A DNA stretch of 64,000 nt from Cordylochernes scorpioides (GCA_030710605.1 CP092879.1:41349008-41413007); one strand, 5' to 3'. Shown: positions 52,386-62,880, counted from the stretch's first letter. Made by a program: numbers and translations. The notes: generated by a model from the letters alone, not told the origin.

Positions 52386-53515
52386 TTATAAGCTACCTAT
52401 CAGTACCTACTTCATTCACTTTACCGCCCAATTTTCATTCTCCTAATCCTTGTTCAGTTCTTAAATCCTATATAGTTTCTTCAATTCCCCAATTCTCCTT
52501 CCCATATATTGCGCCATGACCTCAAAATGTGTATAGCCAAGTAGATCATGTAAATACGAAATTTATAAATATATAAAATTAGCTGTTTTCAGAGAAGAGG
52601 TTTTTATTCTTATTATTTTCTCACTTCGTGGCTTACAATCTCAAATGTTCCTCATTCCAAACACGGTCACTCAACTATGGTTCATCAGTGAGATTATCAT
52701 GTTATGGCCAGGAACGTCTTTGTCTGGTTATGGATCTTAATACGAACTTTTATATGAAATACCAGCTAATTATGATCAAGAGTTTATTATAATGGCTATC
52801 TACTTGGTAGATAGCATTGAGTATAAAGAAACTTGGCAGATATTTTCAGGTAGTTCTCATATCCAGTACCTCGTACAACCATCACTCATTACTTCCTATT
52901 TCGTGTTATTCGATCGTTTATAAATAGGTAATAACGATAAAGCTTGGTTAAACGAATTTGCAATTATGTATGATGGTTCTAGACAATGTCTATTATCTCC
53001 ATTCTGAGAAATTCGTAGAGAATATGATTCAGATAGTGTTTCCAGATAATTCTGCATGGCAAATGGGAAAGAATCATTGTAATAGTGTCATTACGGCTAT
53101 AGACCACAGAACAATACTTACTTTCAAAATACGTCCAAAAATGCAAATATCTATTTAATTCTCAGAGTATCATTACTTGTTTCAGTCATTTCCAAAAGTC
53201 GCCGAAAGAAGATATATTAAGAAAAAATAGTAAAGTAGAGCATTTTTTCAAATTTCATTTTTTTTATTTTAGAGAAACTTCTCGTGTCTTTTCGTACTTT
53301 TTTCTAATATTACTTGATTTATATAAAGGATCGCAAAATACTTCAATCTGTAAAGTTGTAAAGGGGGGTCTTTGCTGAAGAGATTTGTACACATATTCGG
53401 CTGTATATATTTTCCTCATTTTATCTATACGTTATTTATTATTTTATTATACATTATCCTTTATTTGATCTTGCTATTTTTCTCTGTACCAATTGATTAG
53501 AAGAATCAATATAAT
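52386..53515. other. No feature identified
   Basis: Ordinary AT-rich DNA; a 66-codon frame at 52958-53158 shows no motif. Confidence 0.4.
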
Positions 53516-53519
53516 TGTT

Positions 53520-53820
53520 TAAATTGTAAATTATAAGTGAATAGAAATTCTTCTAACAATAAAACGTTGATTTCCATCCTTAAGCAAAGAAAAAACTTGA
53601 GGAGGGCCTGTTTCATCGGTTAAGAACCCTTCTAGCGTGTATAATATAATTTTTCGAATTGTAAATTATAAGTGAATAGAAATTCTTCTAACAATAAAAC
53701 GTTGATTTCTATCCTTAAGCAAAGAAAAAACTTGGGGAGGGCCTGTTTCATCGGTTAAGAACCCTTCTAGCGTGTATAATATAATTGTTTAAATTGTAAA
53801 TTATAAGTGAATAGAACTGT
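53520..53820. repeat. Tandem duplication of an FB-A fragment (135-bp unit)
   Basis: AATTGTAAATTATAAGTGAA occurs at about 53522, 53657 and 53792. Each full unit contains GGAGGGCCTGTTTCATCGGT and AACCCTTCTAGCG, the FB-A core. The two full units differ at very few sites, so the duplication is recent. Confidence 0.88.
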
Positions 53821-54159
53821 AATTTTGTGAGAATAAGGAAGGAAAGCCAATATTGACTAAATTCCATTTTAAAATGTCGCAGAAGGTGATGAAATTTTGG
53901 TCAAATATTTCGAAAAAATCGATAGAGTCAGGGATTATCGGAAGATTGGAAATTATTTATAGAAAGGTGGAATGGTATTTCAGGCAGAGGCCTTCCTAAG
54001 CTGAAAGAAATATTTTCCATGTTAGAGATTCGAATGAATAAATCGGTGAGAAAAATTTCACTTTATGATGAAAATATTTATACGCTAAAAAATGAATTTC
54101 TATAATCGTTGTTCCTAAGACGAAAAATGTATAAAAATATTTAATTCTATCTTCTATAT
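53821..54159. other. No feature identified
   Basis: AT-rich interval. Confidence 0.4.
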
Positions 54160-54330
54160 TGTAAAGATAGAGGTTGCCAAACCGGATTTCATATATATAT
54201 TTAAATAAACACTTCGGCCAGTTAAAGTTTTATTTTATCAATCTTTCAGCAAAATTCTTTTGTCTTCGTCGGGTGATATAAATAAAAATAAAGCATTTAG
54301 CATAAGGCGTTAAAAATTGTTCTATATCTT
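54160..54330. mobile_element. K-family repeat carrying a decayed hammerhead, copy B
   Basis: AAGATAGAGGTTGCCAAACC, ACACTTCGGCCAGTTAAAGT, TTTTATTTTATCAATCTTTC, TTTTGTCTTCGTCGGG, GCATAAGGCGTTAAAAATTG. Minus-strand core reads CCGACGA ... GAAAGATT: two core changes relative to copy A. Confidence 0.72.
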
Positions 54331-54429
54331 CTTTATACTTATATTTGTACACGATTTTATAAAGTACATGTAAAGCGTCACATATTTGCATATCATTTTG
54401 AAACACACATTTTGAGATACACATTAATA

Positions 54430-54535
54430 TGCTATAATACCTTGATAAAGGTTAGCGTTCAGCTGACTGAAATATTGGTAAAATAAATAATATTTTGATC
54501 CAATATATACCTCTTTAATTCAATATTCGTATATA
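54430..54535 (+). repeat. J-family unit, hammerhead-like fold
   Basis: TACCTTGATAAAGGTTAGCG, TTCAGCTGACTGAAATATTG, GTAAAATAAATAATATTTTG, ATCCAATATATACC. TACC before and GGTA after could pair as stem I; TTGATAA stands where CUGANGA would be. Confidence 0.6.
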
Positions 54536-54664
54536 TATCGAAATATAATTGAAGATTAGGATAAAAATTGAAGAACAAATCACCATGAGAATGCTGAAAC
54601 AAATCTCTAAAGGAAAAGAGATAAAATAAGAAGTTTAAACATCAGAAATAAGCGAAAATACATA

Positions 54665-54735
54665 AATTTACCACTCAAATAAGTATTTTTAGGTGGAAAA
54701 GCTCCATCTATTGGAATAAATATTAGCTAAAAGTT
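54665..54735. repeat. FB-C-related fragment
   Basis: TTTTTAGGTGGAAAAGCTCC and ATCTATTGGAATAAATATTA. Confidence 0.45.
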
Positions 54736-54759
54736 TACTTCGGTTTACTTTAGATTATA

Positions 54760-55022
54760 GGGGGTTGGTGAGAGGATGTTCTAAACCGTTGGTTTTCTAC
54801 CGCTACAACCCGTATTCGAATCCCGCATTGGACACTTTTTTTCTAATAAAAAAAATGCTTCAATGGCCCCTCAATTCTTGCAAAAGTCCAACTCCACCAG
54901 CGAGTGCAATTAATCAAAAGGAGCTCTGGCATATTTGTAAGTGCAAAGTCAAACTGCTTTTCACATATGTAGACATGTGGTACACTTACAGTAAACGCAG
55001 TTGTTATAACTATGGTATCGAG
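54760..55022 (+). mobile_element. SINE-A with tRNA-like head, interrupted
   Basis: Head GGGGTTGGTGAGAGGATG ... ATTCGAATCCCGCATTGG; body to CACTTACAGTAAACGCAGTT. The end motif CCACCATGATTATCAGGGC ... GTGTACTAGGGATAATAATA lies at 55245-55300, about 220 bases further on, so the SINE seems split by an insertion or deletion-plus-fusion. Confidence 0.82.
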
Positions 55023-55930
55023 CAGCTTCATTGTTGATTGAAAATAATTTAATTTGGATTTCATAAGAATCTCCCATACGCGCTTATGACTGCTATGGCC
55101 TTACCTTTAAAATGAAGAGCTGTTTGGGTAAATGAAATTGATGGGGTTAGCGGATATCCCAGGTATAAATATTTCTGTGTAGAGGTTATATTTGTTGGCC
55201 CCAGTACCATTTTTCAGATCGTGCTGGTTTATCGCCGTTTCGAAAACCCACCATGATTATCAGGGCCTATAGCATGTGTACTAGGGATAATAATAAAAAG
55301 GTTTAGAATATTGGAAGGCTTTTAATGATACTGTTCTGAAGAAAGACCGCTGGCTGTGGAAGGAAATACACATTGCAGCAATAAGAGGCAGATGGCACAG
55401 CCTAGATGGTCCGGAAATGGCGTGATCATTAAAAGAACATCCGGATTTTCCAGTACCATACTGTAACCAACTTGTTCTTACAATATCTACATAACTTTTA
55501 ATATGAGCAAAACGTTCTATTCAATATACTGTGTTGTACAAATTAAAGTACCGAATACAAATTGTGCAATTGGAAAATATATTTCTTTTAAAAATAGACA
55601 CTTCGACCAGTTAAAGTTTTATTTTCTCTATATACTCTCTTCAAGAGTTTTCCATGTAATTTCCATCTAATATTTCTGAAATAGCACTTCGCTGACTCAC
55701 TAAATATTGCTTCTGTATATCTACCATTCTGTGAGATTCTTGGATGCATGCCTTGATTTACTGAAGACTTGCTCTTCTAGAAATCTGTCTTCCAAAGGAA
55801 GTTCGAACCAGCGCTTTTACATTCAAGGCTCGGGGGAATGATATTGAGATCTTTGATACGATGGTTAAAATATAAAGAATTTTTAGTCCTTGCACACATG
55901 ATCATAGTCTTCACGACTAAAATTGGTCTT
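55023..55930. other. Mostly unassigned, with SINE-A end and K scrap
   Basis: 55245-55300 is the SINE-A 3' end; 55590-55635 (AGACACTTCGACCAGTTAAA) is a K-family piece. Otherwise nothing recognised. Confidence 0.4.
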
Positions 55931-55934
55931 GATT

Positions 55935-56020
55935 ATCTTGAAGATAAAGGCTGCCTGGCCGGCATTCATATTTCTTTTTAAAAAAACACTTCAACCAGTT
56001 AAAGGTTTATTTAAATATAG
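55935..56020. repeat. K-family repeat, short copy
   Basis: AAGATAAAGGCTGCCTGGCC, GGCATTCATATTTC, ACACTTCAACCAGTTAAAGG; no hammerhead follows. Confidence 0.6.
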
Positions 56021-56730
56021 TTTAAAGAGAACAAAATATAACCAGAATCGTTAAATTAGTATAATAAACTATCTTGTTCTCATTGTGCTGAAATTACCTA
56101 CGAAAATTGGTTGGGATATTCTTGATTACAGTTTGTAGGCATATTTAGAGAAGAAGGTGTGCTATAAAAGATATCATAATTTGGATCAATTGAAATCAGC
56201 ATTGGTGAGAGCAATGAAAGAAATACCCTTATAAAAGGTGCGTGCCGCCATAGATCAGTGACCCGAACGTTTGAGATCCTGTGTCAAAAATAAGGGAGGA
56301 CATTTTGAATGATTGTATATATTTAAAATATATGTCCTATTGGCTAATAAAATATGTATTTATATTCCATTAGTTTTTGTTCTTAATCATTTAATTTATA
56401 AAATTATTTGTAACATAATTCGTGGCTAGACTATGTATATTGCCGATATTAGAATAAGACGGTGAAATTATTTTTTTAAACCATCGTTTCTGATTAGAAA
56501 GATAAAAATTATAACGCAAATTGGTCCTAAAATACATTTCTCTAATTTATTTATTAAAAACCCTTTTTAATCATCCATAGTACTATACCAAATATTATAC
56601 TAAAATTTTCAATATTCTACAGATTTTTCAAGATTCTGTAGATATTTTCTTATTAACTTCTCTTTAATTATTATTATTTAATTTTGATCTTTCGAATTTG
56701 TATCTTCTAATTAATTTATTTACAAAGCTA
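56021..56730. other. No feature identified
   Basis: AT-rich interval. Confidence 0.4.
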
Positions 56731-56734
56731 ACTA

Positions 56735-57045
56735 ACTCCGCCTTTGCCGGTCACAAGCCCGGATGAAAAAGGAGGAGGGGGAGCAGTAACAAGCTTGCTA
56801 AAAAACCTGGGCTCAGCTGGCCCGGCTGATAGTACCCTGTAAGGGCTCCTAATCCAGGGATACAGGATGAGCAGTGTTTGTACTTCGTGTTAGGAGCGGT
56901 TGCACATGGCGTCTGTTCCTTATGACAGAGGTGGCCATTTCTTTTTGAGCTGAGTCGGCCTGCCACTGAGTAGTGCTCCCAATCTTAATGACAAAGGCAG
57001 AAGCTTTCTACTTCACTCAGTGTGGAGATAAGAAAGAAGAAGACA
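56735..57045 (-). repeat. Dispersed ~300-bp repeat, copy 2
   Basis: CTCCGCCTTTGCCGGTCACA ... CTGATAGTACCCTGTAAGGG ... GGAGATAAGAAAGAAGAAG; homologous to 17450-17825. A 71-codon minus-strand frame (56751-56966) is in a different register from the frame open in copy 1, so neither is convincing as coding. Confidence 0.65.
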
Positions 57046-57179
57046 AAGCTAACTGGATATTTAGTTGTTTCAATTCTTCTCCAATTTCCTTTATTTAATT
57101 TTTATTAATATCTTGGTCTGTACACACCTCTTTAGCTATGTGTACAAGAGATTTCATCACCTGTCTATAGTGTATTATA

Positions 57180-57445
57180 GGAATGTTAGAATTAAAATTT
57201 AGATATAGATATATCCTACAGTCTGTTGGTTTTCTGAAAACGCTGCTTATAATTGATGTATCTACTTACCGGGTTAGTTTTACATCGAAGAATGGTATAA
57301 ATCCATATTTTTCTATCTCAATAGTGGATTCTATTCTTTCTTTTAGGTTATTTAATTTTATTATAACTTTGTTCAGGTTTTCTTTGTTAATCACCGCAAA
57401 AACATCATTTATATACTGGCCTTCAAATTTTGTCGAAACGTCGAG
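57180..57445 (-). pseudogene. Penelope-like reverse transcriptase fragment
   Basis: Minus-strand translation from about 57445 gives FEGQYINDVFAVINKEN, then IEIEKYGFIPFFDVKLTR, then after a stop VFRKPTDCRIYLYLNFNSN. These match, in order, the catalytic Y-x-D-D motif, the (E-x-x-G-x-I/L-P-F-x-D-V) motif and the (V-Y-R-K-P-T...Y..Y-N-S-N-H-P) motif of PLE reverse transcriptases. The first catalytic Asp is Asn (YIND) and there is at least one in-frame stop. It belongs to a different PLE lineage from the element at 61146-62875. Upstream (plus 57440-57480) the homology stops at TCGACGTTTCGAC, suggesting a chimeric join. Confidence 0.75.
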
Positions 57446-58490
57446 TATTTATAGGTTTTTTGGTCAAATTTGTGTGTTTTGTGTTTGTGTTGTGAGTGTT
57501 GTGTGTGTTGGGTGTTTCTTGTGTTGTCGTTTATATCAAGAACTACAAATGCCGGGCAGGTAACCTGTTGTGAGCTAAAACCTTCCTATTCTAACATCGA
57601 GCAGAGTAATCATCAACACTTTGAAGAAATTAATACTTTTAATTTACTTTCATAACTAACTAATATACATCATTTTAAAAACCAAATATATACATGCAAA
57701 GTAACCCGATTATCTGGTCAAAATTACAAATATATTAGTATATGAAAAACAACTTATAAAAAAGCTAGCATAACCTCTATCTACAATTTAGAAGTAATAA
57801 AACTAAATTTCTTTAAAATACATTTCATTTGATGAGCAAAAAAAATTCTAATATTAAAATATAAAACATGTCAAAATTAAAAGTATTTATTAAATTGTAA
57901 GTTTTTTATTACTTATTTCTTTGAGATAGAGATTGTTTTCACTAAGTTATTAAATTTTTAGATGGACTTTGTAGATGATGTTGAATATATAGCTTAACCT
58001 TGCTTTGCATTAGAGGATTGTGGGAACTGAAAAGTTTTCTAAGAATTTAAGAAACTTGGCAAGAGTTCCCAGTAAAAAGGCAGCAGCCAACTGCACCAGA
58101 TGGCGGCTAAATACGGAGCCATTGAGTTAGGCTCGAAACCTCTCACTTCTGAGTTTGCTGTAAACTACACCATACACAACTATACCTCCCGTAAGGGACT
58201 CATCTCTTTCTTGACATAACCCGGATTCCTGGAGCCTACTAACTAACTCATTTGATAAGCAACACCATCCATTTGTAAAATTAAAATTGAATTTTCTTGA
58301 TTTAATATAGCCTCCAATGAACGACCACTTCCAGAAGAAGCCAGGAATATCTATTTATATGGGTGGTCTCGTGTGAAAGATTACTTACTGTAATACTGTA
58401 GATACTGTAAACATATGGCAATAGCGCGTCACTTATATTCAAGAAATTGTGAAATATAGCACTATTTTCCCTTTCTTCTACCAATAATTC
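57446..58490. other. Unassigned, one GC-richer patch
   Basis: 57465-57530 is GTGT-rich. 58010-58255 is less AT-rich (GCACCAGATGGCGGCTAAAT) and may be a repeat fragment; no match recognised. A minus-strand frame (58302-58484) has no motif. Confidence 0.35.
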
Positions 58491-58494
58491 CTTC

Positions 58495-58600
58495 TATCCT
58501 TGCAGCAATAGAAAAATATTGGGAGGGCCTCTCTCTCTCCCTGGCTCATTAGTGGCGAACCCTTCTAGCGGTTTCACCAGTTTAATCAAGCAAGAAGTTC
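58495..58600. mobile_element. FB-A foldback, left part
   Basis: CCTTGCAGCAATAGAAAAAT, TGGGAGGGCCTC, CTGGCTCATTAGTGGCGAAC and CTAGCGGTTTCACCAGTTTA. The GGCC block has an extra CTCTCTCTC. Confidence 0.75.
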
Positions 58601-59200
58601 TGCACACTATATTGTATATTGAAGGAATAAAATTAACTCGAAAAAGTGAAGTTGTTCCAAACCTTCGTTCGAAATGGTATTTGAGAAAGTTTTCTAAATT
58701 CTCTTATATTCTTGTAGGTTTCGATTCAAGGGATAGTTAATTTTTTTCACGAAGATGCTGGCTGTGGTATAACTGGCCACAAGTAGATGAGTTGGTGGAT
58801 GGAAGACCTTTTAGATACCAGAGAGGAACGGAAAATGTCGAACCTCGATTTCTCTATGCGTAGATATCTACAAGGTCACAAAGTTTGAAAATGAAATTGT
58901 ATATAGAAGCCTTTAAACTACCAATATAAGTCCGAAATTGCTGTAAATTGGCTGATATCTCTGACAGCTTATGTTCAATATAGCCATAGTATTTTGCCTT
59001 TGAACACGATGTTATAGTTTTCAGACGATTCTAAGCAATATTTTTTAAAACCCGTGTCACAATGGCAAATCACAGCAATCTACTAGATACAGTAAAAGAT
59101 GAGGTTATATACTAAATAGGTCCTGTATAATAATGTATAGTCCAAAAATTTCAACAAGGAAGAGTCCGCGCCTCCACTTTCTAAAAAAAAAACTAACTTG
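58601..59200. other. No feature identified
   Basis: Ordinary AT-rich DNA. Confidence 0.4.
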
Positions 59201-59204
59201 CTGG

Positions 59205-59275
59205 GATCGAACCCATGTCGCCCATGTGGTAAGCAGGAATACAAAACATCACGCCATGGAGGACGCTATAATATG
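59205..59275 (-). repeat. tRNA-like repeat head
   Basis: Minus strand ends in CATGGGTTCGATCCCAGC (B box plus T-stem GGG/CCC) with an A-box-like TCCATGGCGTGATG about 40 bases before. Acceptor ends do not pair, so it is a tRNA-derived repeat. Confidence 0.5.
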
Positions 59276-60035
59276 AGAAACTTTAATCCGAGTATTCACA
59301 TATTTTAATTTTGTTTTAGCCTGTAATGTTTGATGTTTCAATTTTATTAGGAATGGCTAATATATGAGTAGTTATTTATTTATTTTTATATTTTATTCGG
59401 GGGAAGAGTTTCCACACCTCACCAGAGGTATTGCCTTGGTGCGCTACACTTTGTTTATAGTGGCGGTTCGACTCGTAAGGAGCTTTCCCACCCTAGGACC
59501 TTTACGGACTTCTATTCCACTCCTCTGACAGAACAAAGGCTCGGGTTGTTCGTACAAACCATCGACCCCAGTCTTAGACTAACCCGGCCGTGTACGGAGC
59601 TTTTACCCCGGCCATGGCCCTACCTACTGTCTCAAATTTGTATGCGATGGTTTTGAAATAAGAGATTGATCTATGAATTCCCGATATTTTTAGAGATCCG
59701 ACTTATATATAGTAATTCGACGCTATTCATGGATGAGATAACATACAAGGATGCTCATGGAACATTACAAAGGGAACAAGATCGAGTACACAAGAGTTCC
59801 GTGTTGAGAATTGAATTTTCAATAGAATCGTTTAAAATACCAATATATGTCAAAAACAAATGTGAATAATAAACATATCTGACGAACTTAGCAGCTGGAG
59901 TTTCAAAATAGCCATTTTTGGTTCCTCAATGTCGAAGATAATCTATATGGATCTATCTATCGAGTAGTTGTTTATTTATTGCGGCTTTTCCCGCGATTTT
60001 TCTCTTGAAAATGGCGTATTTTAAATTAATGTCTT
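59276..60035. other. Unassigned, one GC-richer unit
   Basis: 59395-59640 is much less AT-rich (TTCCACACCTCACCAGAGG ... CCCCGGCCATGGCCCTACC), abruptly bounded, and looks like an inserted repeat of unknown type. A 67-codon frame at 59666-59869 shows no motif. Confidence 0.35.
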
Positions 60036-60053
60036 TCTTTATTTTCAGAGATA

Positions 60054-60375
60054 ATGAAAACACCTACTAAATTGCATATCGATATTTGCCATATAATGTT
60101 CGAACACTTCGAGAAAAGTTGGAATGCAGCCAAGTCATGTCGCGATCACTATGAAAATTTTGATGAAAGTAGAATCGGCAGTAGCAAAGTTTACACTAGA
60201 TGGTACAAACCTCGCAGATTTATAAGATAGAGGTCGACCATCAAATTTCGACGACGAGAAGCTTTTAGCAGATCTCGAAGAGGATGGAAGCTTGATATCT
60301 AAAATGTTGGAAGAAAACTTCAATGTGGACGATTCAACCGCAGTTGGGTGTCTCAAAAACCTCAGAAGTAATTGA
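60054..60375 (+). pseudogene. Mariner-like transposase, N-terminal fragment
   Basis: Starts ATG 60054 (MKTPTKLHIDICHIMFEHF...). The first frame gives a paired-type helix-turn-helix with NAAKSCRDHYENF and SSKVYTRWY; then the frame changes near 60215-60230 and continues with DRGRPSNFDDEKLLADLEED and FNVDDSTAVGCLKNL, the GRPS linker and second helix-turn-helix of mariner transposases. It stops at TGA 60373-60375; the catalytic D,D34D domain is absent. So this is a 5' remnant of a mariner, frame-shifted and truncated. TTTATTTTCAGAG immediately before the ATG looks like a splice acceptor, probably by chance. Confidence 0.75.
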
Positions 60376-60500
60376 AGATGATGGTAAATATGCTCCGTAA
60401 TAATACTTCTAAGTTATTTTGTTTGAAAATTATAAATTATTACGTTACTACCCAATATATATATGTATAGTAAGGTACGATGTGCGGCATCCGTGCTTAA
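60376..60500. other. AT-rich spacer
   Basis: Nothing recognised between the mariner remnant and SINE-B. Confidence 0.4.
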
Positions 60501-60504
60501 TTCC

Positions 60505-60680
60505 TGCAAATACACCCATGGACATAACTTAAGGAAGTTGTACCTTCTAGTATATTTATCGGTATTCAGACAATAACTCTGAAAGATATTACAGTGACCT
60601 TTATTGAAGACACGAGATACCCAAATGTGAATAAAACTGCTTCTGCCTTCTTCAAAAAAAAAATAATAATAATAATAATC
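60505..60680 (-). repeat. SINE-B body, reverse, with (ATT)n
   Basis: CATGGACATAACTTAAGGAA, GTTGTACCTTCTAGTATATT, AGACAATAACTCTGAAAGAT, GACACGAGATACCCAAATG; then an AAT repeat at 60662-60680. Confidence 0.7.
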
Positions 60681-60969
60681 GACCGGTGATATCAAAATAT
60701 GAAACTTCATTAAGTTTTAGACGAAAAACATGGTGAAGGAAGACGAGTTTCTTTTATTGATGAATAGGTGCAAGCTTACGGGTAAAAACCCTTCAACAGG
60801 CGAGCTCGACTTATAAGAACTATGGTACAAATGGTAGGAAGGAATATATATATACAAAAAGGAAAGTTTTTAAACTATTTATATATGTTGATCTCTCTTA
60901 ATTAAATATGTTAAATTTATATTTATATAAACTATTTATATATGTTAATCTAAATTAAATATATTAATA

Positions 60970-61140
60970 CATTATAAAGGACTGCGGCGTATGATTATAA
61001 AGCAATACTTAAAGTTTCACCGCATAAGTTTCTCTTTTTTTTTGTGAAAAATCAATATTTATAAATATTGATTTTTCACAAAAAAAAAAAAAGAAACTTA
61101 TGCGGTGAAACTTTAAGTATTGCTTTATAAATATATTAAT
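60970..61140. mobile_element. Pal-T-related perfect hairpin
   Basis: CTGCGGCGTATGATTATAAA then a hairpin: AAAGCAATACTTAAAGTTTC / ACCGCATAAGTTTCTC and an almost perfect reverse complement on the other side of AATATTTATAAATATT. Only the 13- versus 9-base T/A runs differ. The GCGGC(T/G)TATGATT start and ACCGCA..GTTTCT part ally it with the Pal-T family. Very young by arm identity. Confidence 0.88.
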
Positions 61141-61145
61141 CTTAA

Positions 61146-62875
61146 TTAAATGAAGGACAGAAGAGGATGATAAGCTTCTGGAAGCTCTATTTTTCTATTG
61201 ATGCTGTTCAGTTTGTGGGATACTATGGATTCAAAGATAAGTCTTTGGTGTAAGATATGTATGTGCCTGTAATGTATGGTAGGGAATTTGATGTTGAAAG
61301 TGTGGCCTGTGCTCTGCATATGTTGAAAAATGAGGGATTTGGTGTCTTGCCTGGAAATATTACGGTAATGTTCAGTCATCCTGATGGCCACAGATCTACC
61401 CGTCTCATCAACGTAAGTGGCAGAACACTGTCCACATGAGACGGAGTAGACTGCGCCCACAGAACGAAGGGGGTCAGGAGGAGCTGAGGACTTAGTATGA
61501 GGATGACGGAGGGATGAAAGAAGATTGGGGGAATTTTTATATATGGTACGGATGCCATAAGATCTAAGTTTTCTGGCTATATCTACTGAGGAGGGGGAGT
61601 AAGGGAGATAGCACAATGATCTGTAAGTCATGGAAGGATTGGAAGTTGTAGGTGTATAAGTGTATTTATTAATGAACGAGAGCGGAAAAGAAGCTGCGGA
61701 GAGCTGGGTTATGATACGATTTATTTCTGTTATTTTAAAGATGTCTATGGAACAATGGGTGTATATTCTTTTTGTAAGGGTTCTGACAATATTGATTTTA
61801 TGGGAGATAGGACAGTGAGAATTGTAGTGAGTGTAGCAGGGGAGGTATTGTTTTTTATGATAAACTGTAGTGTGAAAAGAGAATGTGGTGCGAATAATTA
61901 AAATATCACGGAATGGGATATAACAAGGTTAGTTTCTGTTTCTAGAGTAAAGGAAATATCCTGATTGTAATTATTAAGGGTTAGTAGTATGAAGCTCTTT
62001 TGACCTTTTTTTGCATATACAGAAGATATCATCTATGTATCTGCGCCAGAATTGAATTTCTGTAGAGAGGGTATGGGTGATCCAATCATCTATTCTAGTC
62101 ATGACTATTTCAGCAATAATGGTATATAGAGGGCTGCCCATTGGGGAGCCCCTGAACTGTCTATAATGGTGATGTAGGAATGTGAATGTGTTCATGCTTA
62201 AGCATATTTTGGTGAGTTGGACTATGATTGTAGAAGTGTGGGTATCGACATTTTGTGATTGAAGGAAATGATTCAAGCTATCTGTGATCAGTTCATGGGG
62301 AAGGCAGAGGTAGAGGGAGGTGACGTCGAAGGAACACATAGTGAAGGAAGGATCAGGTTTAAGAGCTGTTAATCCATTAATAAAGTGAGGGGTGCTGTTA
62401 ATTGAAAGGGTATTATTGTAATTGGTTAATAAAGGGGAGAGGAAGCTGGAAAGATATTTAGCTAGAGGATAAGCGGGCGATAAGTGATAGGCTATGATGG
62501 GACGGATAGGTACTTCTGGTTTATGTACCTTAGGGAGGCCGTATATATAGGCTGAACTATGGAGGTTAGAGGTAAATGAGATATAATCTTCAGGTGATAG
62601 TTTTTAAATTTTTTGAGTCGGAGAAGTGAGGTTTTGAATTGCTTGACAACAGAGAGGCTGATTTGGTCTGTGATGGGTGAGAAAGTGGTGTCATCGCTAA
62701 GTAAATTATGCATTTTTGAAATATAACTATCCTGATTCAAGATAACCGTATTAGCACCCTTGTCTAACTTAGTGATAACTATTGATTTAAGAAGTTTGAG
62801 TTTTTTGAGTGTGATGGTGTTTTTAAGATGGTTAGAGAGAGGTAGAAAGGGCTTAGATAGATTCTTAGCTACCAT
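61146..62875 (-). pseudogene. PLE polyprotein (reverse transcriptase + GIY-YIG), frame-shifted
   Basis: 62875-62492 encodes the N-terminal region with KLDKGANTVILNQDSYISKM, typical of PLEs. A frame change near 62500-62540 leads to YGLPKVHKPEVPIRPI. 62339-61974 holds RT motif A (FDVTSLY), RGSPMGSPL and the catalytic YIDD. A frame change near 61900-61975 restores RDILIIRTTFSFHTTVYHKK and HYNSHCPISHKINIVRTLTK (thumb). 61631-61146 gives the endonuclease: GAVYSVSCGQC, YVDETGR, RMTEH. The normally conserved Gly of the Y-[IV]-G motif is Asp here. Two or more frame shifts and the altered endonuclease motif mark it as inactive. PLEs prime on nicked DNA and copy their RNA there; the endonuclease sets target choice. 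Confidence 0.9.
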
Positions 62876-62880
62876 TCTTA
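61146..62880 (-). mobile_element. Penelope-like retroelement, broken
   Basis: Encodes, in minus orientation, an N-terminal domain, reverse transcriptase and GIY-YIG endonuclease in the canonical PLE order. Its upstream side (62880-62915) abuts the right half of an FB-A element; its downstream side meets the Pal-T hairpin at 61140. No terminal repeats were recognised, so both ends are probably truncated. Confidence 0.9.

Noticed and set aside
57183..57563. 126-codon plus-strand frame
   Set aside because: It is antisense to the recognisable PLE reverse transcriptase fragment and its end follows a GTGT tract.
61257..61439. 60-codon plus-strand frame
   Set aside because: Antisense shadow of the PLE endonuclease.
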